NCBI GenBank assembly: GCA_947465645.1
Contig: CANIBQ010000042.1
Coordinates: 1-41,856 of the forward strand
Direction of reading: 5' to 3'
Source: Acidobacteriota bacterium
GTDB lineage: Bacteria; Acidobacteriota; Vicinamibacteria; Vicinamibacterales; UBA2999
Length of the DNA: 41,856 bases
The position numbers and the translations under genes were made by a program. Below, in pieces: positions 6,991 to 15,793 of this stretch. The notes under the pieces were generated by a model that was given only the letters and a program-made list of their open reading frames with translations, was not told where the DNA came from and did no database searches. Numbering within the stretch: the first letter of the stretch is position 1; every line of letters starts with the position of its first letter.

Positions 6991-9357
6991 CTAGAAACGC
7001 CATTCCAAGCCGAGCAGGGGAAAGGCGCCAAGCTGTTCGCTGACATCGGCCGAATTCGTGCGCCGGTTCCAGGTGTACCCGCCGACGTTGCGCCGCCCTG
7101 TCACGTTCTGAACGCCCAGAAACACGATGACGGGCTTGCCCGCAATCGTCGCGTTCCGGTCGACGCGGGCGTCGATGCGGAAGTAGGCCGGACCCCGCAC
7201 TGCGTTGATCTGGGCCAGGTCGTAGATGCCGCGGCGCTGCCGTGTCGACTCGGCCGCATCGAAGGGCGTGAACGGCCGCCCCGACAGGTACGACACCCTG
7301 AGCGACGACTCCCATTTCGCTGACCACCGGCGTCCACCGGTCATGTTGAAGACCACCGGATAGTCGAACGAGCCTGGACGCAGGCGGCCGTCGAGCGCGG
7401 CGTACTGAGCCTTCGACAGCGACAGGTTGATTTGACCGTGCCAGCGCCCTTCACCTCTGTTTGTCAGGCCGATCTCCACGCCCTGGCTGTGGCCGAATCC
7501 CGTGCTGGTCAGGGGAAAGAGCACCCCCTGCACGTCGAAGGTGTCGCCGAGGTTCGCGAGCGACAACGAGGGATACTCCGAGGCCACGGGGTAGTCGCGG
7601 TAGTTCTTGCGGTATGCCTCGACGCTCAGCGGCCAGCCCTCGGCGATCGCGTACGTGATGCCCCCCACGTAGTGATCCGCGCGGAACGGCTTCAGCGCGC
7701 GGTTCTCCGGAAACACCGCGAGAAACTGGAACGCCGGCTGCTGATAGTAGATCCCCGTACTGGCCTTGAACGAGAGCCTGGGCGTCAGCGCGAGAGTCGC
7801 GGCCAGCCTGGGGCTCACACGAGACGCGTCGATGTACTGGTACCGGTCGAACCGCCCGCCGGCCGTGACGTTGAACGCCGACGTGACATCGTGCGTGACC
7901 TGCGCGTACGCGCCGCCCTGCCACGTCGTGAAACGCCGAAAGACGCTGAAAGCGTTTACCCCGGGTTCGCGGGAGTACGGGCTGTCGTAGCCCAGCGGCG
8001 CCGCGCTGTCGTACTTCACGCGGAACTGCTTGACGCTGCCGCCGAGCTGGACCTTGCTGCTCGTCGTGGCCGCCACCGTGAGGTCGTACTTCACGGTCGT
8101 CTCCGACTCTCTCGAGTCGTCGCGATAGATCACGGGACTGGAGGCGATGATCTGATCCGCGCTGAGTCCCGCCTGCGGCACGCCATTCTTCACGAGATCC
8201 TTGACGGCGGAACCGACGGTCGCGATCGAGCTGGTCGCGCCAAGCAATCCCACCGCCCGGCCTCCAAAGAGGTGCTGCCAGTTGACCCCCGTCGCGCTGC
8301 GCCAGCCGCGATACCGGATGTCGAGGTTGAACACCTCCTCGTCGTTGGGGGTCGAGTCGGTCAGCCCGAGGCGAATCCGATCGGCGCCCGTGATGTTCAC
8401 GGCCCAGATGCGGTCCGTGGCGCTCAGGTCGTAGAGGGCTTTGGCGTTGAAGGTATAGAGCACCGGGACGCCGCCGATCCCGACGTCGTTGGTGAACAGG
8501 TCGAGGAAGCTTCGGCGCGCCGACGCGACCCACGATCCACGAGCGCCGCGCAACGGCCCTTCGAGGGTGCCCCCCGCACCGGCGAACCCGAGCGTCGCGC
8601 GTCCGTACAAGGCGTCTCGGCTGCCCTCGCGCTGGGTGATCTGCAGCACGCTCGACGCGCGGTTGCTGTACGAGGCAGGGTACCCGCCGGTCAGGAACGT
8701 CACATCCCGGACCATCGAGGGGTCGAGAATGCTCACCGTGCCTCCCGCGGAGGCAAAATTCGCGAACGTGTTGATGTTCGGGACCTCCACGTTGTCGACG
8801 ACGAACAGATTCTCGAGCGGGCTGCCGCCCCGCACGATGATGTCGTTGCGGAAGTCGTCCGATCCAATGACCACGCCCTGCAGCGTCTGAACATAGCGCG
8901 AGACGTCCTGCAGCGACCCCGCTGAACGAAACACCTCTTCGGCGCTGACGAGGTATCCCGACGTCTTCACCTCTTCCGGGGCGGCCAGGCGCGGGGCCGT
9001 CACGTTCACGGTGGTCTCCAGCCGATTGGCCGCCGGCAGCGTGATGTCGACGCGCTGGTCCACACCGGCGTGCACCTCGATGCGTCCGAGCGGCAGCGCC
9101 GCCTCGGCCGGCGGTGTCACTTCGAGGGCGTATTCCCCCGAGCGGATGTTCTCGAGCCGAAACGCACCCTGCTCGTCCGCGACGACGCACTGCGGCGTGC
9201 CGGACAGGCACACGGTGGCGAACGCGGCTGGCGCGCCCGCGGCGTCCACGACCGATCCGCTCAGCGACCCGATGCCGGTCGTGTCCTGCGCCGCTGCACG
9301 GGCGGGGACCATCGCCAGGCAGCCCAGCGACAGCGAGAGCAGCAACGCGGGGGTCAT
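6991..9357 (-). CDS. TonB-dependent receptor with carboxypeptidase-regulatory N-terminal domain
   Basis: The 788-residue form starts at ATG 9355-9357, which opens a good signal peptide (M-T-P-A-L-L-L-S-L-S-L-G-C, cleavage after A-R-A-A-A). Next come a CarboxypepD_reg domain (G-S-L-S-G-S-V-V-D-A-A-G), a plug domain (I-I-V-R-G-G-S-P-L-E-N-L-F-V-V-D-N-V) and a long outer-membrane barrel ending in a terminal Phe (L-E-W-R-F), the usual BAM signal. The frame stays open upstream through an SDR/SRPBCC remnant with no stop, which would place a cytoplasmic domain before the signal peptide. No clear Shine-Dalgarno sequence precedes 9357, so expression may depend on upstream translation. Ligand unknown. 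Confidence 0.85.
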   Translation of the reverse strand: MTPALLLSLSLGCLAMVPARAAAQDTTGIGSLSGSVVDAAGAPAAFATVCLSGTPQCVVADEQGAFRLENIRSGEYALEVTPPAEAALPLGRIEVHAGVDQRVDITLPAANRLETTVNVTAPRLAAPEEVKTSGYLVSAEEVFRSAGSLQDVSRYVQTLQGVVIGSDDFRNDIIVRGGSPLENLFVVDNVEVPNINTFANFASAGGTVSILDPSMVRDVTFLTGGYPASYSNRASSVLQITQREGSRDALYGRATLGFAGAGGTLEGPLRGARGSWVASARRSFLDLFTNDVGIGGVPVLYTFNAKALYDLSATDRIWAVNITGADRIRLGLTDSTPNDEEVFNLDIRYRGWRSATGVNWQHLFGGRAVGLLGATSSIATVGSAVKDLVKNGVPQAGLSADQIIASSPVIYRDDSRESETTVKYDLTVAATTSSKVQLGGSVKQFRVKYDSAAPLGYDSPYSREPGVNAFSVFRRFTTWQGGAYAQVTHDVTSAFNVTAGGRFDRYQYIDASRVSPRLAATLALTPRLSFKASTGIYYQQPAFQFLAVFPENRALKPFRADHYVGGITYAIAEGWPLSVEAYRKNYRDYPVASEYPSLSLANLGDTFDVQGVLFPLTSTGFGHSQGVEIGLTNRGEGRWHGQINLSLSKAQYAALDGRLRPGSFDYPVVFNMTGGRRWSAKWESSLRVSYLSGRPFTPFDAAESTRQRRGIYDLAQINAVRGPAYFRIDARVDRNATIAGKPVIVFLGVQNVTGRRNVGGYTWNRRTNSADVSEQLGAFPLLGLEWRF

Positions 9358-9969
9358 CGCGGCGCGGACGATCTGGTGGCGCTGCGCGAATGCGCGGGCG
9401 AGCAGCCGGCGGAGAAAGGGTTCTGTGAGCCGCTGCGCGAGGCGCCCGCCGGGCACCGCATATTCCACGCGGTCCTCGTACAGGCTCTGCGCGGTGCCGA
9501 CCGGCTCGATCCGATGCGTATGCCGCCACAGCTTGAACGGACCGCTCACCTGCTCGTCGCAGAACTGCCGTCCGCGGATGTACCCGTAGTGCCGCGCCCG
9601 CCACCGTACGCGGACGGGACCAAGTCCAATGGAGAAAACGATGGTGCCGCCGTTCTCGAGGCCGCCGGTGCGGCTCTCAATCCGAACAAGGCGGCGCGAG
9701 GGAATCAGATCCAGCAGGGCCTCGGGCCGCTCGTGCCAGCGAAACACGTCGGCCGCGCGACCGGGCACGATCGATCGATACGCGAAGACAGCGCGAGCGG
9801 ACGGCGAGTCGGCAGCACGTGCATCGACGACCGCTGTCGGCGCCGTGGCATGGAGCCGACCCGGCTGCCGCACCAGGCACCAAAGCGCGCGACCGCCCTC
9901 TTCGAACCGTCGAAGAAGGCGGCCGCCAATGTACCCCGTGGCGCCGGTCACCGGAAGGGGAGTGTCCAC
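9358..9969 (-). pseudogene. Truncated SDR start joined to an SRPBCC domain, read in frame into the TonB receptor
   Basis: A GTG at 9967-9969 opens a frame of 204 codons that runs without a stop into the receptor. Residues 6-20 read P-V-T-G-A-T-G-Y-I-G-G-R-L-L-R, the nucleotide-binding start of an extended SDR or epimerase-type protein. After about 45 residues this is lost, and from about residue 61 the sequence becomes an SRPBCC/START-like domain (F-A-Y-R-S-I-V-P; F-R-W-H-E-R-P; Y-E-D-R-V-E-Y; F-A-Q-R-H-Q). About 200 or more residues of the SDR fold are missing, consistent with an internal deletion. It starts eight bases after the fasciclin stop. It could still be translated as a 992-residue fusion, but that protein could not be exported in the normal way. 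Confidence 0.6.
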
Positions 9970-9977
9970 GCCGGTTC

Positions 9978-10472
9978 TTACTTGTCCTTCGGCAGGATCA
10001 CCGCGTCAATGACATGGATCACGCCGTTGCTCGCGACGATGTCGGTCTTCGCGACGTGCGCGCCGTCAACGGTGACGCCGCCGCGCGTCGCGATCGTGAT
10101 CGTGTCGCCGCTGACAGCCTTCGCCGACTGCATCTTGACCACGTCGGCGGCCATCACCTTGCCCGCCACGACGTGATACGTGAGGATGCGCTGCAGTCGT
10201 GCCTTGTTCTCCGGCTTGAGCAGCGACTCGAGTGTGCCGGCCGGCAGCTTCGCGAACGCCTCGTCGGTCGGTGCGAACACCGTGAACGGCCCCGGGCCCT
10301 TGAGCGTCGACACGAGGTCGGCCGCCGCGAGCGCCTTCGCGAGGGTCTTGAACGAGCCGGCCGCAACGGCCGTGTCGACCACGTCATTCGTGTCGGCTGC
10401 CCTGACAACTGTTGACGCCGCGAGGGTCATCACCAACGCGGCCACGCTTCCAATCCTGAGAATATTCGACAT
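9978..10472 (-). CDS. Secreted fasciclin (FAS1) domain protein
   Basis: A 164-residue protein with a signal peptide (cleavage near V-V-R-A-A-D) and one complete FAS1 domain. The two FAS1 signature regions are [15 protein letters not shown] and [13 protein letters not shown]; the middle Y-H-V-V-A-G-K-V also fits. FAS1 domains mediate adhesion or matrix contacts; the partner here is unknown. AAGGAG lies a short distance before ATG 10470-10472. It is the first gene of the minus-strand run fasciclin, SDR/SRPBCC remnant, TonB receptor, hypothetical, YbgA, and is divergent from the XRE-cupin regulator, which might control it. Confidence 0.93.
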   Translation of the reverse strand: MSNILRIGSVAALVMTLAASTVVRAADTNDVVDTAVAAGSFKTLAKALAAADLVSTLKGPGPFTVFAPTDEAFAKLPAGTLESLLKPENKARLQRILTYHVVAGKVMAADVVKMQSAKAVSGDTITIATRGGVTVDGAHVAKTDIVASNGVIHVIDAVILPKDK

Positions 10473-10654
10473 GTCTATGACTCCTTGATTACTGATGAAC
10501 GGTTACCGCGCGTGCACCATTCCCGGCGCACGTGCTATTGAATCTAATGCAAATTGTGTTGCCTGGAAGTAAAATCGAGCCTGTTGGGCAAAGTCGTGTG
10601 AGCGACGCGACAAGATCCGCGCGGAATTTCACTGACAGGAAAAACGGAGGCGTG

Positions 10655-11242
10655 ATGCTCTCGGCGACCTTGAAAGCGGGACTGAGTGACTACGATATCG
10701 GCGCGAAGATTCGGTCGCTGCGGCTGAAGAAAAAGATGGGGCTCGTCGAGCTCGGGCAGCACACCGGCCTCTCGCCAGCGTTGCTCTCAAAGATCGAGCG
10801 AGGGCACCTGTTCCCCACGCTGCCGACGCTGCTGCGCATCGCGCTCGTCTACGGCGTGGGGCTGGAGTTCTTCTTCGCCGGCGCCCGCGAGAAACCGCTC
10901 GTCGCGGTCGTACGCAAGCGCGAGCGCGTGCGGCTTCCCGAGAGGCCGCAGGCACCCGACAGCGCGTTTCATTTCGAGTCGCTCGATTACGCGGCCGTTG
11001 AGCGGCGGTTCAATACCTATTACGCAGAATTTCTGCCCGTCCCAGCCGAGAAGCTACGACCGCACGGGCACCCCGGCGCGGAGTTCATCTACGTGCTCCA
11101 GGGCACGCTGAACATGACGATCGGGAGCGACGAACACTCGCTCGATGAAGGCGATTCCGTGTACTTCGACTCGAGCATTCCCCACAGCTACCGACGCGGC
11201 GGCAAGCGCGCCTGCCACGCCATCGTCGTCACCACGGGATGA
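10655..11242 (+). CDS. XRE-family regulator with C-terminal cupin domain
   Basis: A 195-residue protein. The N-terminal helix-turn-helix (about 11-67) includes I-G-A-K-I-R-S-L-R and the recognition part T-G-L-S-P-A-L-L-S-K-I-E-R-G. The C-terminal cupin_2 domain contains R-P-H-G-H-P-G-A-E-F-I-Y-V-L-Q-G and the closing S-I-P-H-S-Y. The paired His and Glu positions suggest a metal or small-ligand pocket, as in the SutR/PuuR-like group. The start is ATG 10655, with GGAGG four bases upstream; the frame is open for 41 more codons, but these show no homology or signal. It is divergent from the fasciclin gene across about 180 bases, a common place for self-regulated promoters. Ligand unknown. Confidence 0.88.
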   Translation: MLSATLKAGLSDYDIGAKIRSLRLKKKMGLVELGQHTGLSPALLSKIERGHLFPTLPTLLRIALVYGVGLEFFFAGAREKPLVAVVRKRERVRLPERPQAPDSAFHFESLDYAAVERRFNTYYAEFLPVPAEKLRPHGHPGAEFIYVLQGTLNMTIGSDEHSLDEGDSVYFDSSIPHSYRRGGKRACHAIVVTTG

Positions 11243-11276
11243 CCCCCCGCCGGCGCCCATAGAAGATGCCATGGCG

Positions 11277-12944
11277 CTACCGGCCGGCGGCCGCTGGTGG
11301 CGTGACGCCCGTCGCGCGAGCCAGCATCAGCCCCGAGGCCGGGCCCATCTGGTCGTAGTAGGAGACGAAACGCTGGGGCTCCGCCGCGCTGTAGGCGCGG
11401 AGATTCTGCGCCCAGCGGTACGCGATCGACTGGTACCAGAGCTGCGCCTCGACGGTGAACGGCCCCTGGGCCCCGGCCACATCCACGGCGTAGCGCACGC
11501 GGTCTTCTCCCGCGACGAAGTCCGGGTCGTCCAGCGCGTCGCCGTGGACGGCGACGTCCTCGGGCACGGCTCGTTTGTCGAATCCGCGGGGCGCCATCCG
11601 GTTGTCCTTGAGATACGAGAACGACGACAGCAGTCCCGTCGTGACCGCCCCGGCCTGCGTACCCATGATGGCCTCGTAGATCTGCACCTGGTCCTGCGAC
11701 TGAATCTGGCGGTAGTGGGGCTCGAAGCGCGCACCATCGAGATCATTGTCGTTGCCCGCGATCGCACCCGTCGGCTCGATCTGGCCCGACGAGAACAGAA
11801 CCCGGCCCTGTCCGTCCTGCACCGTGACCCGCAGCCACACGCGCCGCGAGGGATACGCGGTCGGAAGCTTGTGTCCGGCGAGATTCCTGACGATCACGTC
11901 GGCCTCGACGCGGCCGCCCACCTGTTCCACGCGTGCCAGCGACACGGTCGCGGTGCTGGTTTGCAGGAAGGCTTTCGTCCTGGAGATGGCTGCATCCATC
12001 TCCGTCGGACGCGCGACCACGCCGAGGTCGGCGCGGAACCGATTCAGTATGCTCAGCATCAGGAAGTTGGCGCCGCGGAAATCGTGCCGCGAGAATCCTT
12101 CACGCGGTTCGCCGAGGACGGACGCGATTGGCGTCGGTTGCTCGACGACCGGCATGTGACACGACTGGCAGCTCTGAGTCTCGCGGAACTCGCTCTGCAG
12201 CCACTCCTGGTACGGCACCTGTTCGGGGAATTCCTTGATCGCCTCACCGGCGGCGTTCAGCGTATGGGTATAGAGCGTGTGGCAGGTCGCGCACACCTCG
12301 GACTGCTGGATGTGCGTGGCCATCGTCGGCACGAACCCGGTCGCCGATCGCATCAGCGCCGCATGCCCGCTGCCCACGTCGTATGGGCCGAACATCTGCC
12401 GTTTCTCGATCGGCGTCGACGTGTCGACCGAGAAGCCGCCGGTGAAGCTCGACTTCTGCCCCAACCTGTCGTTCGCGATCTGGTGGCACAACGAGCACGA
12501 CACGCCCTCGACGGCGAACGGATCGGCGGCAGCACCGGCGCCGCCGACGACGGGGAGATTCGCGAAGACCGATTGCTGCTGGCCGAGCGCGTGTGTCTGC
12601 ACGTGTGCCATCGGCATGTGGCACCGCGAGCATTCGTTCTCGATGGCCGCCTGCGCACCCGGGTGGTCGGTGACTTCACGCCGGACCCCTGCGTGCCAGT
12701 AGGGATCGCGCGCCGCATGCGCCATCATCGACGAGCGCCACGCCGAACCGATCGACACGTCCTCACCGCTCGGCGTGGTCAGGTTGTTGTGGCACGCCAT
12801 GCACTCGGTGGACGGACGGAACAGCGTGCCGGCGGGCGCAGGCGGCGTGGTCGCTGGAGTCTGCGCCCCGCCAATGGAGGTCACGAACCCGCCCGCCATG
12901 ACCGCGGCGGAGGCCAATACCAGGGCGGCGAATCTCTTGGGCAT
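11277..12944 (-). CDS. Secreted pentaheme c-type cytochrome
   Basis: A 555-residue protein. It has a signal peptide (M-P-K-R-F-A-A-L-V-L-A-S-A-A, cleavage near G-G-A-Q) and five heme motifs: CMACH (48-52), CSRCH (105-109), CSLCH (150-154), CATCH (218-222) and CQSCH (259-263). All lie in the N-terminal half. The C-terminal half (about 330-540) has no Cys motif; it contains N-L-A-G-H-K-L-P-T-A-Y-P-S-R-R and looks beta-rich, as in some cytochrome c554-like periplasmic or outer-surface proteins. The start ATG 12942-12944 was chosen for the signal peptide; the frame extends upstream but reads across the preceding gene. It begins 32 bases after the cytochrome-barrel gene and is probably its operon partner in electron transfer. 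Donor and acceptor are unknown. Confidence 0.88.
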   Translation of the reverse strand: MPKRFAALVLASAAVMAGGFVTSIGGAQTPATTPPAPAGTLFRPSTECMACHNNLTTPSGEDVSIGSAWRSSMMAHAARDPYWHAGVRREVTDHPGAQAAIENECSRCHMPMAHVQTHALGQQQSVFANLPVVGGAGAAADPFAVEGVSCSLCHQIANDRLGQKSSFTGGFSVDTSTPIEKRQMFGPYDVGSGHAALMRSATGFVPTMATHIQQSEVCATCHTLYTHTLNAAGEAIKEFPEQVPYQEWLQSEFRETQSCQSCHMPVVEQPTPIASVLGEPREGFSRHDFRGANFLMLSILNRFRADLGVVARPTEMDAAISRTKAFLQTSTATVSLARVEQVGGRVEADVIVRNLAGHKLPTAYPSRRVWLRVTVQDGQGRVLFSSGQIEPTGAIAGNDNDLDGARFEPHYRQIQSQDQVQIYEAIMGTQAGAVTTGLLSSFSYLKDNRMAPRGFDKRAVPEDVAVHGDALDDPDFVAGEDRVRYAVDVAGAQGPFTVEAQLWYQSIAYRWAQNLRAYSAAEPQRFVSYYDQMGPASGLMLARATGVTPPAAAGR

Positions 12945-12976
12945 CACACTCTCTCGAATACGCTGGCGGCGTTGTG

Positions 12977-14101
12977 CTACCAGCCTTGGAGCAAGCCTCC
13001 GTCGAACCAGTCCCACAACAGGTACACGAGCGCCTGGGTCGAGCGTCCGGTCCGTTCGTTCACGGGGATGCGAATGCCCGCATTCGCCATGATGTGCTGC
13101 CGCGTGCTCAGCGTGACCTGCATCTGCGGCGCGACGTCCCAGTGCACCGGAGCGCCCGACACCAGCTCGCGCGCGCCAAGGATCTCGACGATTGGAGACC
13201 ATGCGCGCCCGAACTCGCCCTGCCTGAACTGCCGGCCGAACGCGCTGCGCCAGAAGGCCTCGTCCGCGTGCGCGCGGTTGAGCGGGAAGCCACCGCCGAC
13301 CTGGAACTGGAGGAAGGTGTCAGCGGGAAGGATCTGCCCGTACGCGACGAACGGCTCCAGCACCGTGGTGCCGCTTCCGATGCCCCGTTCCGTGCTTCCC
13401 GTGGGCACGACCAGCTCCGCGGCGGCGCTGACGATGCTGCCGCGCCGGAGGCTGTGTGCCAGCGTGCGCTTGAGGGCAAAGCCGAGGTCGCCGATGCCGC
13501 TCGTCCAATCGCCCGCCGCGCGCTCCGAGAACTGGAGCGGAACGATCACCTCGATCTGATTCAGCGGACCGAATCGGCGCTCGTACACGAACTTGTTGCG
13601 CACGGTGCCATGGGACGCGATCACTGTGAGCACCGCCTCGTCCTCGGGGAACGCCTTTTCAGTGACAAGCGCGCGCGGCAGGTTCAGCTCGCCCCGCGGC
13701 CAGGCGTCGCTCGTGCAGAATTCCCGTACGCGCTCGAACGCGAGCTCCAGCTCAGGCCTCGTGAGCGCCTCTCCGTACGCGGGCATCAGGCGGTTGAACC
13801 CGCGGGCCGGCCCGCCGGCGTGGCCGATCGCCAGCCAATCGCTGGCGGGCTCGCGCGTCGCGAAGTTGCAGTCGCTGAAATCTGGCGGTACCAGCGGGTA
13901 ATCCGATTCGGCCGCCGCTAACCCGCGTCCGTCTGTGCCGTGGCAGGTCGCGCAGGCGGTCTCGTAGACTTGCCGCCCCGTTCGATCCGGCTGCGGCGCC
14001 GCACTGGCCGGTTGCCCCGAGGCCGTCACGACCCCCAGGACCAGCACGAAGGCCGGCGTGATGAACGATGTCAACGCTCGCATAAGGTGGGTGGTCCTCA
14101 T
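12977..14101 (-). CDS. Monoheme cytochrome c fused to a predicted outer-membrane beta-barrel
   Basis: A 374-residue protein with a signal peptide (about 1-34). The class I cytochrome c domain (about 40-130) has heme motif CATCH (50-54) and a likely axial Met in R-L-M-P-A-Y-G (M106). From about 165 to the C-terminal Trp the sequence has alternating amphipathic strands with Gly/Asp turns (for example F-G-P-L-N-Q-I-E-V-I-V-P-L-Q-F and S-G-I-G-D-L-G-F-A-L-K-R), like outer-membrane transporters of the phenol-degradation MetA or OmpL style. The fusion recalls Cyc2 cytochrome-porins in architecture, but the cytochrome domain is larger and has its own Met ligand. The start could also be ATG 14083 or 14122; all keep the signal peptide. 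It is followed by the pentaheme gene. Confidence 0.78.
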   Translation of the reverse strand: MRTTHLMRALTSFITPAFVLVLGVVTASGQPASAAPQPDRTGRQVYETACATCHGTDGRGLAAAESDYPLVPPDFSDCNFATREPASDWLAIGHAGGPARGFNRLMPAYGEALTRPELELAFERVREFCTSDAWPRGELNLPRALVTEKAFPEDEAVLTVIASHGTVRNKFVYERRFGPLNQIEVIVPLQFSERAAGDWTSGIGDLGFALKRTLAHSLRRGSIVSAAAELVVPTGSTERGIGSGTTVLEPFVAYGQILPADTFLQFQVGGGFPLNRAHADEAFWRSAFGRQFRQGEFGRAWSPIVEILGARELVSGAPVHWDVAPQMQVTLSTRQHIMANAGIRIPVNERTGRSTQALVYLLWDWFDGGLLQGW

Positions 14102-14237
14102 CACCAGTTCGTTGGGACGCACAGTGTCAGGAGCAAAGACAGTGCCCGGCCGCGCGGCTGCCCGTTAGTCGTGTGATCGCGCGACGGACCAGCCCTGATG
14201 GCGTCTCGACCTGAAAGATTCCGCGAGACGTGCCGGA

Positions 14238-15242
14238 TTAGTTCCCACCGGCCCGCTCCAGCCGCTGTCTGAGGGCGTTCACCGCCAGCACCGTCTCCCG
14301 CTGAACCCGGCGCTCGAGCGGGCGGCGGCGCAGCTTCCCGAGCGGGCCCCGCAGCGTGTCCACCTGGGACCGATTGAGGTACGCCAGGTAGGTCTCGCCG
14401 GCGGCACCGGTTCCGACGATGCCGATCACCGTCAGCGATCCGGTCCGGTAGTGGCTGGCGTATATCTCGACGCCGGCAATCAACACGGACGGCATCGGAT
14501 CGATGCCCGCCGTCCCGTAGACGCGCAGATGCGTGACCGACACTGCGGCGACGCCGCCGGCCTGTTCCTTCGACCAGTAGAGGATCGATTCGCGTGGCGA
14601 GGCGACGACGTACGGATAGCTGACCAGATCGTCGGCGATGCCATGCGCGTGGAGGTGGAGGAACGACGTGCCCGTGACAAGCACGCCCAGCGCGTCGCCG
14701 GGTCGCATCGGCATGGGACGGTCCACGTAGGGCCAGATGCAACTGATGCCTCCGGCGCGGTAGTACAACACGCGACCCAGGACGATCTCACGAAACCAGT
14801 GCTGAAGCGCATCCGACGATCGGCCGCCGGCCGACGCGGCCGACGCCTTCAGCGACGCAATCTCTGGCGCGGCCAGCTTGATCCGGCAGTTGCCAGGCGT
14901 GCAGTCGCGAAGCGCGTCGAGATCGCGCTCGTCCAGGACGAGGGCGTCGAGGTCTTTCAGCACCGGTGGATCAGAGAATCGGTGATCGAGCGCCCGGGCC
15001 CACGCCGCGGCCGACTCCGGCCTGGCATCGAGCAACGTCGCGCCGAAAACCGCCAACTGTCCGTCGCGGGAGGGCACGATACGCGTGACGGTCTCCCCGA
15101 CGGCGAGGCGCGCGCGGTCGCCGGCCGTCAGCGCGACGTCGGGCTGAAAGAACGCGAAGGGATCGATCCGCGCCTCCCGCGCAGACACGGAATACGCGAG
15201 CAGCAGCGGAGCCGCGAGCCACGCGATTGAGGGCACCTTCAT
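14238..15242 (-). CDS. Secreted protein of unknown function
   Basis: A 334-residue protein with a likely signal peptide (M-K-V-P-S-I-A-W-L-A-A-P-L-L-L-A-Y, cleavage near V-S-A-R). Distinct points are D-C-T-P-G-N-C-R-I-K-L (113-123; two Cys, possibly a disulfide), a long helical middle, and a Val/Thr-rich beta part with H-L-H-A-H-G and S-Y-P-Y-V-V. There is no CXXCH or known catalytic motif. I recall similar secreted hypotheticals in Acidobacteriota but cannot name a family. It lies upstream of the cytochrome pair on the same strand, 136 bases before the cytochrome-barrel start, so it may be part of that unit. The intervening bases show no clear terminator or promoter. Confidence 0.7.
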   Translation of the reverse strand: MKVPSIAWLAAPLLLAYSVSAREARIDPFAFFQPDVALTAGDRARLAVGETVTRIVPSRDGQLAVFGATLLDARPESAAAWARALDHRFSDPPVLKDLDALVLDERDLDALRDCTPGNCRIKLAAPEIASLKASAASAGGRSSDALQHWFREIVLGRVLYYRAGGISCIWPYVDRPMPMRPGDALGVLVTGTSFLHLHAHGIADDLVSYPYVVASPRESILYWSKEQAGGVAAVSVTHLRVYGTAGIDPMPSVLIAGVEIYASHYRTGSLTVIGIVGTGAAGETYLAYLNRSQVDTLRGPLGKLRRRPLERRVQRETVLAVNALRQRLERAGGN

Positions 15243-15485
15243 TTCTAGACTACCTGCGACGGCCGTCGTTCGGCCTCGTCATTCACAGGTGAGCAACCGC
15301 GATGCCGGTCCCCCGGCGTGGTTTTCCCCGCTCGCTGGGAACAATCACGATTCCGGTCTGGTTCCTGGGCAAGGCGATCGCGTCAATTGAGTGACGTTCG
15401 TGGGTCGAGAATTGCTCGTGTTGGGATGGTTGCGCCTTCGCGACCAGAGGGAGCGAACAATCGACTTTCAGCTTCCGTGAGTGCC

Positions 15486-15650
15486 ATGTCATTCACCGTA
15501 CTCGTTAAGTGTAAGAACCTGGCCTGCAAGCATGAGTTCACGGTCAGCCTTGGGGGCGACGTGAGCCCGTCGGATTACTGCGCCACGACCGTCTGCCCGG
15601 TGTGCAAGCAGTTGTCGCTCCAGATTATCGGGGCCGACTTCGTCAAGTAA
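15486..15650 (+). CDS. Small Cys-rich protein, possible zinc ribbon
   Basis: A 54-residue protein with C9-x4-C14 and C37-x2-C40, plus C32 and H16; the spacing is compatible with a rubredoxin-like or zinc-ribbon fold (C-K-N-L-A-C-K-H and C-P-V-C-K). ATG 15486 begins M-S-F-T-V-L-V and is chosen because the Cys motifs follow directly; the open frame upstream has no homology-like features. The ribosome site is weak. It stands alone in a region of lower coding density between the minus-strand hypothetical at 14238-15242 and dctA. It might bind zinc or iron; no function is known. Confidence 0.55.
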   Translation: MSFTVLVKCKNLACKHEFTVSLGGDVSPSDYCATTVCPVCKQLSLQIIGADFVK

Positions 15651-15793
15651 CCGGGCTGGCGAGCGTTAGAAAGAGACCCGCAACCGGGAACGCTGACGTG
15701 GCGCCTGATGGCGCTCGACGCGCTCGCAGCAGTAACATTGCCGGTCTCATTCGTGATGCAGCGATCCACGGAACACGGCCTGGGCGAAACCCG

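Noticed and set aside
7451..9604. A 717-codon minus-strand frame overlapping the first TonB receptor
   Set aside because: Same strand as the receptor but shifted; the other frame has the signal peptide, plug and barrel end, while this one is Arg/Gly-rich without motifs.
6991..9969. The full 992-residue SDR-SRPBCC-receptor protein as the real product
   Set aside because: A cytoplasmic domain before a signal peptide would block export; I treat the receptor as starting at 9357 and keep the rest as a remnant.
10473..10654. A specific operator between fasciclin and the XRE-cupin gene
   Set aside because: Only a 5-bp inverted repeat (CGTGC/GCACG) was found, too weak to call, although control of this region is plausible.
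11145..13559. An 804-codon open frame on the plus strand opposite the cytochrome genes
   Set aside because: It is Arg/His/Pro-rich with no domain and lies antisense to genes with five CXXCH motifs; a codon-bias shadow in GC-rich DNA.
15283..15492. A 69-codon minus-strand frame upstream of dctA
   Set aside because: No homology, no clear ribosome site, and it overlaps the start of the more credible Cys-rich protein.
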